Source of the DNA: Strongyloides papillosus
Lineage: Eukaryota; Nematoda; Chromadorea; Rhabditida; Strongyloididae
DNA: 64,000 bases
NCBI GenBank assembly: GCA_005656395.1
Contig: SRSI01000051.1
Coordinates: 248,001-312,000, forward strand
Direction: 5' to 3'
The first letter of the stretch is position 1; every line of letters starts with the position of its first letter. A program made the position numbers and the translations under genes. Of this stretch, positions 11,957 through 23,215 are shown piece after piece. The notes under the pieces are model-generated. The model searched no databases and was not told the origin of the DNA. It saw only the letters and a program-made list of their open reading frames with translations.

Positions 11957-12571
11957 TTTATCAATAAGTTAAATAATCGTTTTAAAAAAAATCTGAAAAC
12001 TATGAATATTTATACATTTTAAAATACAAGTATTGTTATTAGGTCAACAATGTTAATATTTGTCTATGTACTAAATATATCTTAATTGTTTTATTTTAAA
12101 AACTTGCAAGTTCTACTAGAGCATGATTAATTTGTACATTTTGTAGTCAAAAAAAACCAAAATAATGCAAAAAAAATATATTATCAAATGAAAAATATTT
12201 ACACAGATTTAAAAAATATTAACATTTTATATATAATATTAAAAATTTTTTATCTACAAAAATACATGTTTTTTATTTTTTGCTACAGTTTTGTGGGATG
12301 TGGTATTATATTTTTTGAAATTACAATGATCATCACATAAATTTTTATTTGAAAAATATAAATATATATATGTTTAATATTTTTTTTGCAATCGTATTGA
12401 GCTTTATCAAAGCGATAAAAGTAAACACTAAAGCTAAAAATATACTTTTTTGCACTTTTAAAATTTTCACTGTTATTGTTTGAGCTAATTTCTCTTGTTG
12501 TATTTACATTCAAAAAATATGTTTTATCAAATATCAAATGTTATACTATCTGCGATTAACTAGTAATATTT

Positions 12572-13451
12572 GGTTGTCAAATAAATTCTGTCGTTTTTTT
12601 CATTGTTATTTTTTATCATTTAAAAATATAATTAAAATTGACATAAAATTAAGTTATCACAATAATCATACAGTACCACTTTTTAACTTTATAATTTCTA
12701 TAATCACAGATTGCCATACTGTTTATGCTAAAAAATCTTTTGCTAAAACAATAATGTCGTCAGAAGTCATTTTTCACACTTTATTTTCTAAAAACTTTAA
12801 CTATGAAATAAAACAACATATGCTTCTAAAAATTAATGTAAAGCATTGGGAGAAAGTGTAATAGATTCTGGAACTATGTAAAAATCGTTCTTGAAGTTTT
12901 AGACAAAAAATAAATCATGAATATGAGGCATAGATTATTAGGGCTTCAGCTTCTAATAGAAATTTTTTGAGATTCATTCATTTACGTATTTTTTATAATG
13001 ACTTCTAATTCAACGTGCTATCAAATTAGATATAAAGATTTTAAAAAAATTACCAAATTCGAAAAATAATAAAAAAAAATTGTGTTTTAATAATACGACA
13101 CTTAATGATAAGAGCTCGAAAAAATCTGGATGAGTTAAGCTATGATTTTCTCTCTTACTTTAAATATTCTCCAGATGTATTCTCATCTAATTACTACTTA
13201 ATCTTGTTTTTACATAACTTCTAGGATGGTAGAAGCTTCAGTAAAGTCGGTGAGGCAAATATTGGCTTATTCAAAACATTATTTAAAAAGAATAAGAAAT
13301 TATTCACATCTGGAATCAATAAAATGTTTACTAAATAGAAACTTTTGGTAGATAATTATAGATAATATGCTTAAAATTAGATAAATTTTTATATTAAAGT
13401 TATAGCGTTCTAATGTTTCAGTAAAAAAATCACAGAACTTATGTAACAACC
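12572..13451 (+). mobile_element. mariner-like element, decayed copy 1
   Basis: Starts GGTTGTCAAATAAATTCTGT and ends with the inverted CAGAACTTATGTAACAACC, matching the ends of the copy at 53351-54217. Inside are transposase traces in broken frames: KKSFAKTIMSSEVIFHTLF and, near 13150-13255, SPD.FSSNYYL ... LHN ... FSKVGEAN, the C-terminal mariner catalytic signature (SPDLAPSDYHLF-like). The length of about 880 bp is short for a mariner and equals copy 2. The open frame at 12538-12861 is part of this remnant, not a host gene. Confidence 0.75.
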
Positions 13452-13639
13452 TTATATCTATTACAAATGCAAACTTAAAAAGCATGTGAATATTCGAATT
13501 TTTTACTTTCTTTTTACTTAATTTTATAAGTAATTTGAATGGTTTTAATAGTAGTATTTTATATAATGTCATAAAAGAATATAATTAGCAACCTGCCATC
13601 TAAATTTGTCAAAATTTGAAAATGATTATTATGCCCTAA

Positions 13640-14990
13640 AAATTTACAATTATATGTAATTTAACATGGAGAATCTATTTTTAAAATTATATTTTAAAAA
13701 AGTTGTGTGTAAACACCTAAAAAATGAAGTAAACAAAATTTTCTTCTTAGGATAAAAGTTACAGTGACAAAATTCCAAGTAATCTTTACATTAGTTATTT
13801 ATCTGTTTACTATTAGAGTATTTATACAAATAAACAAAAAAATATGAATTAATTACAACTTTTTAATAGAAAATAAACAATGAAGAAGATTATTAGAGAA
13901 ATAAAATTGAAAAAAAAGCATTTAAACATGAAATTATATTTCTATTAAACTAAACTTGATTGTGGTTAAATTATAATTTTTTTTGAAGCCAGTGCTTGAG
14001 CTACAGAAATGGTTAAGGTGTCATTTTTTAGCCAAGAGTTTGTTCTACAAACGCATGGGACAGATTTTTTAAATATTACTTTCTAGTGAAATTATTCAAA
14101 ATTAAAATAAATTTCTAAAAATTTTCTATACTTGAATAAAAATCTTTAGGAATATTTATTGAAGCCTGTGCTTGAGCTACAGAAATGGTTAGGGTGTCAT
14201 TTTGTGGCCAAGGGTTTGTTCTACAAACGCATGGACAGATTTTTTAAATATTACTTTTTAAGGAAATTATTCAAAATTAAAATAAATTTCTAAAAATTTT
14301 CTATATTTGAATAAAAATCTTTAGGAATATTTATTGAAGCCTGTGCTTGAGCTACAGAAATGGTTAGGGTGTCATTTTGTGGCCAAGGGTTTGTTCTACA
14401 AACGCATGGACAGATTTTTTAAATATTACTTTTTAAGGAAATTATTCAAAATTAAAATAAATTTCTAAAAATTTTCTATATTTGAATAAAAATCTTTAGG
14501 AATATTTATTGAAGCCTGTGCTTGAGCTACAGAAATGGTTAAGGTGTCATTTTGTAGCCAAGAGTTTGTTCTACAAATGCATGGGACAGATTTTTTAAAT
14601 TTTGTTTTATTGTCAAAATATTAATATTTTTAATAATTTTTTTCATATTTTATTGAAGTTGACTAAAATAATTTAATAATATTTATTGAAGTGTGTACAT
14701 AAGTTACAGAAATGGTTGATATCTCATTTTGTAGCCACGAATTTGTTCTACAAACGCATGGAACAGATTCTTGAAATTTTAGTTTTTAAGAAAGATATAG
14801 GTTAATTGATTATCAACAAAAAAAATTTTTTTTTGAATTTTTAACAAATTTATATATCAATAGATGCAAAATTTTACGCTGATTATGAATATGTTATTTG
14901 TTTATCGTTATTGTTATTTATTAAAATGTTATTTATCATTAAAAAAGTAAACACTTTTCAAAAATTTTTATCATTGGAATAATGTTTTTT
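13640..14990 (+). repeat. Repeat block paralogous to astacin intron 1, containing a 176-bp tandem array
   Basis: Blocks at 13661-13880 and 14831-14990 match 10851-11030 and 11661-11830 respectively in the same order and orientation, so one segment is a direct duplicate of the other. Between them the 176-bp unit has expanded here. No coding sequence. Confidence 0.65.
13985..14770 (+). repeat. 176-bp tandem repeat, about 4.5 units
   Basis: Units beginning GAAGCCTGTGCTTGAGCTAC start at 13985, 14161, 14336 and 14511, and a diverged one (GAAGTGTGTACATAAGTTAC) at 14688. Units 2 and 3 are almost identical, which points to recent homogenisation. Each unit has a small palindromic pair (TAGCCAAGAG...TTCTACAAACGCATGG) in a more complex sequence than the surroundings. 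Confidence 0.9.
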
Positions 14991-15354
14991 TAAAAACATT
15001 AAGGATGTCAGGTTGCTAAATATAATTTTTATAAATCAATAACTAATTATTATTTAACTAAAATAAACATTTTATGTTATATTTTCAAATGAAATAGAAT
15101 CGACTGGTAATTTAAAAATTATCTTTGATAAAAATCTGTGTAAGGAATATTTAATACTTTTAATGAATATACTTAAATTAAACATTAAAAATTGGTTATT
15201 CGTTACTTTAGTAAGTGAAGCATATTCTAGAAGTAAAAAAATTCCAAGAAAAAGTTTTGCAATTTGTGAGCCCAAAATTTGCTTGATTCTGAAGACAAAT
15301 TATTTAATAAATTCGTAAAAGTAAAAAATAGTTTGACTTGTTTATGTTTACATA
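14991..15354. other. AT-rich spacer
   Basis: No motif-bearing frame; the 67-codon minus-strand frame at 15072-15275 has no recognisable feature. Confidence 0.35.
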
Positions 15355-16260
15355 GAAAAAAAAGGACACAGATTTGCATAAAATGTCATTAATTTGTCCC
15401 ACCTAATAAAATTTGAATTTTCTTAATTTGCGACTATTTTTATCGCAATTATTTCATTTATAAGAATAAAAACAATAATTAGAGAATTATTAAAATAAGT
15501 TTCTATTTTTCTAGTATACTATTTTTATTTTAGAATATAAGTTGTTTTCTACAATTCATTTTAAAATACATGGTTAAAATTTAATTCTATGTAAAATTAC
15601 AAAAACTTTTATAAAAAACATTTTTAACATATTACAGTATATTTTTTAATAGTTTGAATTATTAAAAAATTTTATTCTATGAAATTTTTACATTTGATAT
15701 TCTTAATTTTTTTCATAATGTCTTTTAAAAATCATCTTTAAAAATCAAACTTATGAAAAGTTACAAAATAATATGGATTTTATTTATAGTAAAAAAATAA
15801 CTACATATTTAAATTTCAAATAAGAACGAATATTAAAATAATATTTTTATTAATAATACTTTGTGTTGTTAAATAATTATTGGTTTTCGTTATTATTGTT
15901 ATGAAATTTTTAAACTTATTGTTGTTAGCAGATTGTTTAGAATAATGATTTTTATTAAATCGTTAATCACTTTACACAAAGTTTACTTTTAATAGTGTGT
16001 TTCATAATATATAATAAAAAAATTAGACTCTAAGATAAGTTTACTGCCAAAAAGAAGCATCAAAATTTTAAAAAAGTTACAATATTTTAAAATATTAAAC
16101 TTATATTTTGTAAAAAAAAAACGATAAATTTTATGTGAGAACCTAATATTTGCGTCGTTTACAACATTTTTGTTGTTAATGATATTTTTAAAATTTAAAT
16201 TAAATTTAATTTTTAACGAGTAGGATATTTTATTACATTTCATCAAAATTTACCAAAATT
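15355..16260 (+). repeat. Dispersed ~0.9-kb repeat, copy 2
   Basis: Colinear with 5868-6700 (for example TTTTCTTAATTTGCGACTAT at 15418-15437 and CTTTGTGTTGTTAAATAATT near 15870) and inverted relative to 51990-52915. It ends about 225 bp before the start codon of astacin-like gene 2, so it may contribute upstream sequence to it. Non-coding. Confidence 0.65.
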
Positions 16261-16484
16261 TGTTTCTTTTTTGTGCTTAAAATTCATGGCAACAAATCTG
16301 CATCAATATTTACACATAATTGATTTGTAAATATTTTTTATAATATAAATGATAAAATTTAAGTTTGATTAGCAATACAAAGCACTAATAATATTAACAT
16401 AACATTAGTAGTTTAAATCGGTAAAGTATTTAATGCATAATATTTTGTGACATTTCAAACAGTAATTTTTATTTTATCTTCAAA

Positions 16485-17783
16485 ATGCTTTTGATCATAG
16501 CTATTTTATTATCTACATTATTGTACAAAGCACAATCTGTAAGTAATATTATCAATAAAGTGACATTTTTTTAGGAAATTGACACATCTCCGATGATGCA
16601 TCTACCTCCTTACCCTATTAAGCCGGAAAAAATAATGTATTTTATTCATATTGATGTTAGAAACATAGTAAATAATGATAAATCTAAATCAGTTGATGAA
16701 TTTGATTCCGTTGAAGAGTATGTTAGTTATGACAAATATAAATCTAAAATAGAACTCATACTTCAAGAATTTAACCTTCATACTTGTTTACAATTTGAAG
16801 AAAATCAAAGAACTTTAAATAAAATAGGAATAAACTTTTTTGAATCTAAAGACAAAAAAAATAATGTAAAATTATCAAGAAGTAAAGACAAAGCTACAAA
16901 TCTTACACTTACGGAAGAAGTATACACTGATCGTTTTGCACTTCGCTTTTTTATTGCTAAAGCTTTAGGTTTAATGCCTGAAATTCAACGTATTGATAGA
17001 GATTTAGAGTTAAACATTTTTACCGATAAAATCCGAGACAGCTTTATCAAAGAATATGAAAAATCAACATATTATTATTCATATCTTTTTGAAACTGATT
17101 TTGATTTTAAATCTGCAGCGATGCCTAATTACTACTTTGGACTTAAACCTGAGTTCAAAGGAAAAAAAGAAAACATAACCTACAAATCTATTCAAAACCC
17201 ATACTATGACTTAATGATGAAAAAACGTTATGATTTTAGTTTTTCCGATTATAAAAAAATTAGTTATATGTATTGTAATTTCACTTATGAAGATAATGTA
17301 TGCTTAAATGATGGATATTACTATGAAAACAGCCCTCGCTGGTGTAAATGTCCTACAGGATATGATGGTAAACATTGTGAAAAAATTAACACATTTTTTT
17401 CTTCTTGTGGAAATCCTATTAATTTAACGGCAACTTTGAACCCTAAAAAAATAACTTTAAATTATGCTAATAAAAATTGTATTTTTAAAATTAAAGCATC
17501 TGAAAGCTGGAGAAAAGTGCAAATTAAGGCTTTAAATTTAGAATGTCAACAATTTTGTCAATTTAATCGTAGAATTGATCTTATAGAAATAAAATATCGT
17601 GATAATAAAAGTGTAAAAGGTATTAGTCTTTTTACGGATCAGTTTAAAACTATAGAGCTTCCAGCTTTATCTAATGAAGTAATTATATTGTATTTATTTA
17701 GAAATCAAGATCATCCTCCAAAGTTCACTTTTGAATACAAAGAAGTTAATCCACCAGAAGTAATATGGGAATCAAAGATATAA
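16485..17783 (+). CDS. Astacin-like EGF-CUB protein lacking the zinc site, gene 2 (two exons)
   Basis: Exon 1 is 16485-16538 (18 codons, MLLIIAILLSTLLYKAQS, signal peptide), followed by a 36-nt phase-0 intron (GTAAGT...TTTTTTTAG, 16539-16574) and exon 2 16575-17783; 420 residues. Layout is as in gene 1: astacin-like domain, EGF-like module (about 252-290; CLNDGYYYEN...WCKCPTGYDGKHC), CUB-like domain to the end. The HExxHxxGxxHE site aligns with FFIAKALGLMPE (143-154): His, Glu, His, His are replaced by Phe, Phe, Lys, Pro; RIDRD is kept. The Met-turn region reads SAAMPNYY. It should be secreted and unable to bind catalytic zinc. Exon 1 has exactly the same length as in the divergent paralogue, confirming common descent. 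An intact frame argues against a simple pseudogene; role unknown, perhaps substrate binding or inhibition. Confidence 0.9.
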
Positions 17784-18496
17784 ACAAACAATTTAAGACA
17801 TTGTGTTATATGAACAAAAAAATAAATTTTTTATTAACTACTCATAAGTAAATTTTTATTTATAACTGTCTTTATTATACAATACAAGATAAAAGATATA
17901 TAAATAAAAAGGTCTGATGTTTTGAACTTCAATCTAAAAATAATAAGTTATTTAAAATAAAAATTCAAAATTTATTTAAAATTAACTAAAAGAGTAAGAA
18001 AGAAAGTTTTTTTAATTAGAATTTGGTAGAATGTTTCTATGCACGGTACTTTTCTTTGTCTCCAGAATGTATAAATACCTGTGATTTTAAAATAAGTGTT
18101 CATTCTATATTTTTATATCTTTGTGTTCGCCTAGCACAATTTTAATTTTTGTGTTATTTTAGATAAGTCTCTAATTATTGTCTAAGTGGTTGTCTTGCTA
18201 AATTTTAGTATTATAATTTTTTTAAAAAATAGTAAATTATCATTTGTTATAATTTTAAAATAATTAATTGTATTAGGTGGCCACTATTTTAAGTTAATAA
18301 TACTATCTACCTTAATTGTGTGTTTTTTGTGTTAATAAAATACTTTGTGATAAAGTCTCATCTCCCACACAACACTCTAGAAAAATATATACTTAAAAAT
18401 TTTACTAAAGTAGTTAAATTTTATGACTATATTTATGTGTAATTATTTTTATTTTCGTAAAATTTTCTTTTCAGGATTCACTCATATGTAAAAGAA
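17784..18496. other. Spacer with a possible solo LTR at about 18040-18372
   Basis: The stretch contains a TATA-like TGTATAAATACC (about 18068), AATAAAATAC (about 18338) and the borders TGCACGG...CACAACA, with TCTA before and CTCTA after (four of five bases). These fit an LTR, but no partner or retroelement coding sequence flanks it. Weak call. Confidence 0.25.
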
Positions 18497-19086
18497 GGCG
18501 GTTCGTCAACTAACCACTGGTTATTTTGGTTTTTTCAACACTGATAAAGTGTGTATTAACAATGAGTTTTTTGTATTGTATTGTGTCTTAACTGTATAAA
18601 TATTACGGTTGTGCAACATTTTCTTATCTTATTAACTTTTAAAATCTTTTATTATATATGAATTATGCAATAACACGGAACTTTAAAACTGATGGTAACT
18701 TTCATTGATGGCAATTTTTTATAATATAAATATATTTGAATATGTAATGAATACATTATTAGAAGTAAATATTATCCAGTTAGTCATTGATAAAAGATAA
18801 TTATGAGTAATAATTAAGATAATAAACAACAATAAGCAATAATATTAATAAAATTCTTTTTATTTTTATCTTTATAGTATAACTATCATTAAAAATACAA
18901 AAATTCAGTTATCTAGTATATGGAGTTTAAAAATAACCTATCTTTTAAAATTATTGTAACTCTTATCAATTTTTATAGTTTTACAAATATACATTCATGC
19001 CCTAAATAATTACTTTACATTAAACTTGTAAAATTTTTTTTTTATTATTAGTTTTGAACACACTTGTAATTTAGAAATCGTAATAC

Positions 19087-19300
19087 AGTCAGATATATTC
19101 ATAAATATCTCTTGACACGAATTAGTCAGGATCTGTTTTACTGTATAATTTTATCATGTTTTATCATATAATATTCATTTTATCATTCCCCACCATTCCC
19201 CATCATTTCATAATTATTGTTATAGTGTGTTCCCTTTTAAATATATATTCATGTTTGTATTTATTATAGATTACACACCAGCTTAAATAAAATTTTAACT
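19087..19300 (+). repeat. 5' LTR of the internally deleted retrotransposon
   Basis: 214 bp, containing GTGTTCCCTTTTAAATATAT (possible TATA region) and AATAAAATTTT near the 3' border. Paired with 21195-21399. Confidence 0.85.
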
Positions 19301-19560
19301 TGTCGATTAGAGAGTAAGCAATTTTAACTGGATTCGCTGAAATCTAGGGGCAAGTTAACTCCAAATTCAAACGACATACTTCAATCATCTGTTCTTGTCG
19401 CTAAAGGAAAACGTACACCTGCATCAACGAAACCACCGTCATCCACTCAAAATCTGTCTGTCTTACAGATCAAAAGTAATCAACTTCTTCATACACCAAA
19501 CCATTACAAATCTATCCAATACAACTACCTTTCTACTCTACTACATACAATCCGAAGAAA

Positions 19561-21279
19561 ATGACATATTACTTTACTCTTGCCGTTACCAAATACTATC
19601 ATACTGAAACTTCCAGAAAGTTCTCAGCCTTTCTTTCTCAAATCCGCGATGCCTTTTCTATTGATGGTGTTACTGATGAAAATATCAAATTTCCACTTTT
19701 AAGAAGTCGTCTTGATGACAAAACTCGCGAAATGATACCAACTACGAAACCAGATGAAACCTTTGAACAGTACTTGATCCGTCTTGCTGCAATATTCGAT
19801 GATATCTTAATCACGAATGATCTTGAAACACAATACTCTTTCTTCAAACTGAACTTCTCCAGTGATAAGTTTAAGAAAACTCTCCGTGAATTCGTCCAGC
19901 TCTATGAAACCATATATCGTGATCTTCCGGCAGAACTCAATTTTCAATCTTTCCGTCGTCGCTTATTAGATCTTCTCACTCCAAAGCCAAATCTCTTCAA
20001 AGTTATTCTCAACAGTACTGCTACAACAAATCCAACTCTTGTTACTACACTGGTTCACTTCTTCAAAGCGAATGGTCTCTTACACAAGCATTCTCTAGAG
20101 ACCTGTATCTCTACAATGGACAACTATATTCCAGCTTCACTATATACAAAACAAGAACATATTTCGTCTCCAAATACTTTTACTGTCAAAAACGAAGTTA
20201 ACAACACTTCTACAACTACCGTTCAATCATCACCTATTATTATCAGACAAACTACGACGAACAATGTTTCTTCAAAAACTATCATGGACCCCGACTCCAA
20301 CGCTATCTACATTGGTCCAAAAGTTAAGAACCAAATTATTCTCTCTAATGTTCTTGAATCTATCAACCAAATTTCATCAAATGGTCACCCACATTCTACC
20401 ATACCCGCTCAAAATTCAACTATTAAATTTCTAGATGGACATTCATATGCATCAAACACAGGTTTTGATAATCCTACCAAAGCACTATATCCCGAAAATA
20501 CACTGAGAGATGACTCTCTACAAAAATACCTACCAATTACCCACCACAACGATTATGAAACGGTAAATGGAAAAATTGAAACACCAAAACAAACTTTCTT
20601 TTCTGAAACTGATAGCAAAACTACATATGGTTACAAATCTTCAAGTCAACTAGCTGATTCAATTAGCCTTTTCTTTCCTTCAAAAACTTTTCTTCAAAAA
20701 AAACGCGTTAGATTTAAAACCACACAATCTCTTCACTACAAAATTGATCAACTTGACTCTTCTGAAGCTTTTGCCTTCAAAATACTAACTAGCCAACAGC
20801 TACTCTTTGATGCCGCTAAAAATAACACCCCACGGGAAGGAGTCTACTTAAAACGGCGTGGCAATGATGTTGTCACATCAATAAATCAAATCATTCTGAA
20901 CTCGTTAGAAGAAACATCAAAGGAGAACAAGCACATTATCCTCTTCACCGACATTGTTACAAAATATAGAATTGTTGCTCCACTTCCCGATACTACTAGT
21001 TCAACAATTATGAACGTTATCACTTCAATCATTCAAACTCTTGGACCTATGAAATCATTACACACGGATAACACTGCATATCTCAAGAAAAATCCACAAG
21101 AAAACTCGAACCAAAATTCTTTGATACCTGTCAACTACCATCTTTTTCTATTGATAAGAAAATCCACCAGGAATCTCAAAGTAAAGGATGAAGGAGTCAG
21201 ATATATTCATAAATATCTCTTGACACGAATTAGTCAGGATCTGTTTTACTGTATAATTTTATCATGTTTTATCATATAA
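19561..21279 (+). CDS. gag-like / integrase-fragment fusion of the deleted LTR element
   Basis: 572 residues if started at the ATG at 19561; the frame is open a little upstream to about 19481. The first 180 residues (KFSAFLSQIRDAF ... FRRRLLDLLTPK) are helical and gag-capsid-like. The middle is Thr/Ser/Asn-rich without a zinc knuckle. From about residue 455, ILFTDIVTKYRIVAPLPD ... LHTDN carries the first two Asp residues of a DDE integrase core; the Glu part is missing. So an internal deletion joined gag to a piece of integrase. The last residues read into the 3' LTR. Codon use is richer in C than host genes nearby. Whether the product is made is unknown; a related integrase occurs at 45143-45616. 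Confidence 0.65.
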   Translation: MTYYFTLAVTKYYHTETSRKFSAFLSQIRDAFSIDGVTDENIKFPLLRSRLDDKTREMIPTTKPDETFEQYLIRLAAIFDDILITNDLETQYSFFKLNFSSDKFKKTLREFVQLYETIYRDLPAELNFQSFRRRLLDLLTPKPNLFKVILNSTATTNPTLVTTLVHFFKANGLLHKHSLETCISTMDNYIPASLYTKQEHISSPNTFTVKNEVNNTSTTTVQSSPIIIRQTTTNNVSSKTIMDPDSNAIYIGPKVKNQIILSNVLESINQISSNGHPHSTIPAQNSTIKFLDGHSYASNTGFDNPTKALYPENTLRDDSLQKYLPITHHNDYETVNGKIETPKQTFFSETDSKTTYGYKSSSQLADSISLFFPSKTFLQKKRVRFKTTQSLHYKIDQLDSSEAFAFKILTSQQLLFDAAKNNTPREGVYLKRRGNDVVTSINQIILNSLEETSKENKHIILFTDIVTKYRIVAPLPDTTSSTIMNVITSIIQTLGPMKSLHTDNTAYLKKNPQENSNQNSLIPVNYHLFLLIRKSTRNLKVKDEGVRYIHKYLLTRISQDLFYCIILSCFII

Positions 21280-21399
21280 TATTCATTTTATCATTCCCCC
21301 ATCATTTCATAATTATTGTTATAGTGTGTTCCCTTTTAAATATATATTCATGTTTGTATTTATTATAGGTTACACACCAGCTTAAATAAAATTTTAACT
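21195..21399 (+). repeat. 3' LTR of the internally deleted retrotransposon
   Basis: 205 bp; same as the 5' LTR except for the 9-bp length difference and an A/G change near the end. Confidence 0.85.
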
Positions 21400-21707
21400 A
21401 TACTATAAAATCTTATTTAAAATACACAATCGTTTTTCTAGAATTTTAAAAATTAGTATTTAAGCCAAAATAAAGTAAATTCTTTAATTACTATCATTCA
21501 TAAACAATATCAAATAAGAATAAATGCTTGTTACTTGTAATTATAAAGTACTAATGTAATTTTTATTGTTAACATTAATGTAACTTTAAAATAAAATATA
21601 TAAATGATTTCCAGTAAAGTAATTTATGTAACTTTATAAACATATTAATTAGTTATACTTTGGTTATTATTATTTACTTAAAGTTTTTAATAATACTATA
21701 TAAATAA

Positions 21708-22239
21708 CAGTACCAAAAATCTTAGTTTTTGGTAAAAATATATTTTTATATTGAAATTCATTTTGCGCACTCAAAATGATGGAAATAAATTTTAATTTCC
21801 ATACTATCACTTTACCTGGCAATATAAAAGTATCGCTGTCACGAGCATTTGAATGCTTTATCGCTTGTAAATAAACAATAGTTGTAGCAAATACTTCTTT
21901 TAAATTATTTACATTTTGTTCTTTATTTGTTAGAAATTAAAACACTTCGTTTTGCAGATATTTGTTTGTTAATGTATTATTAAATATATCCTTATTTTTT
22001 ACTATTTCAATAAGAAAAGCTCTTATTATTTATTATGCAGTGATATTTTTTTGTAGTCTTTGATAAATATTTAAATGGCTGGGACGGCAATACTTTTATA
22101 TTGCCAAGTGATAATATAAAAATCAAAATTTATTTCTATACTTTTGTATGCGCAAAATTTATTTCCATACTTTTGTGTGCGCAAAATGAATTTCAATATA
22201 AAAATATATTTTTACTGAAAACTAAGATTTTTGGTACTG
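21708..22239. mobile_element. Fold-back MITE with long inverted repeats
   Basis: CAGTACCAAAAATCTTAGTT at the left is repeated inverted at the right end (GGTACTG ends at 22239). The inverted arms extend for about 150 bp through ATATTGAAATTCATTTTGCG, with subrepeats containing GGAAATAAATTTTGCGCA. Non-coding. Similar in design and in its GCGCAC/AAATAAATTTT subrepeats to the fold-back element at 54703-55708. Confidence 0.8.
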
Positions 22240-22734
22240 CTATATATTTTCACAATTGTTCATGACAATAAATTAATTATCTACAAACTTTACGATAAAA
22301 AATGTTTCTATTGTAAATGACTAAATTGACAGTTTACAGGTACATTTTTTCAATCATGAAATTTAATAATTTTAAAGTCACTTAAATCATTACTTAATAT
22401 TTAAAAAAACAGTGAAATTTAAAAATTGTAAATTTACAATAATAAGGTGAAGATAATTTACAAAAATGTTCTTTTAAACTTTTTAAAATTTTTAAAAATA
22501 TACATTAAAAACGTTAAAAGTTGCTGTCTGAAGATTTTAAATCCAAAAGGATTTTATTTTTTCTAAAGTCTAACTTGTTCTTATAATATTTTTACGAAAA
22601 ACCTTCTGGTGATGCCAAAAAAATTACGATTTTTTAACTATATTGTAACAGATTTATTAAACACATAATAATGACACACATACATATTAAATTTGTATGT
22701 ATATGTGTGTTAAATTTATTGTTAAATTGCAGCC

Positions 22735-22945
22735 GGCCATAAATTTGAAAAAAACCGCTATTTTTGGCACTTTGGATTAAAATATCTCCACTTTGGAGTA
22801 ACTTTTTCAATATTTTCTTTTTAAATTATGATAGTCCATGTTGGAATCTACCTCCATGCAAAATTTTAAATTGAAATTCTGAAATCTAGCGGGTCAAAAA
22901 TGCTAACGTTGCATTTTTCTTGCATCCATGTCGAGTCAATATAAA
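22735..22945 (+). repeat. Conserved 210-bp repeat shared with 56280-56500
   Basis: TTTTTGGCACTTTGGATTAA, a TCTCC.....GGAG motif, GGAATCTA, then AAATTCTGAAATCTAG and CTAACGTTGCATTTTTC occur in the same order near 56300-56480. It lies inside TIR element B here and inside another TIR element there. No frame; function unknown. Confidence 0.65.
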
Positions 22946-22984
22946 AGTATATAAAAAAACTATTTATTAATTTCATTAATTTCT

Positions 22985-23215
22985 TACATCTCTATTTTGC
23001 TTTTTTTTGTACTTCTAAATATTGCCTCACAATCAGTATTATTTATTAAACTACATTTATATTTTGCTTTTTATACACTGTTAAATGTCTATTTTGCTTT
23101 TTTACACACTGTTAGATATCTATTTTGTTTTTTTTATATATTATTAAATGTCTTTTTTGCTTTTTTATGCATTGTTAAATGTCCATTTTGCGTTTTTATA
23201 CACTGTTATATATAA
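22985..23215. repeat. 31-bp tandem array of TIR element B
   Basis: CTATTTTGCTTTTTT units at about 22989, 23087, 23118, 23150 and 23181, as in element A (4300-4660). Confidence 0.75.

Larger units (their letters stand above)
19087..21399 (+). mobile_element. LTR retrotransposon, internally deleted, 4-bp TSD
   Basis: Direct LTRs at 19087-19300 and 21195-21399 are nearly identical apart from a 9-bp tandem difference (ACCATTCCC). The LTRs start AGTC and end AACT (inverted AGT...ACT). ATAC flanks the element at 19083-19086 and 21400-21403. A purine tract (AAAGTAAAGGATGAAGG) precedes the 3' LTR. Only about 1.9 kb lies between the LTRs, holding gag-like sequence and a fragment of integrase; protease, reverse transcriptase and RNase H are missing, so it must have been mobilised in trans. 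Confidence 0.85.

Noticed and set aside
12283..12861. Two back-to-back small genes
   Set aside because: They cover the end and transposase debris of the mariner copy at 12572-13451.
18040..18372. Confident solo LTR
   Set aside because: Borders and four-base flank match are weak and no related full element is in view; kept only as a possibility.
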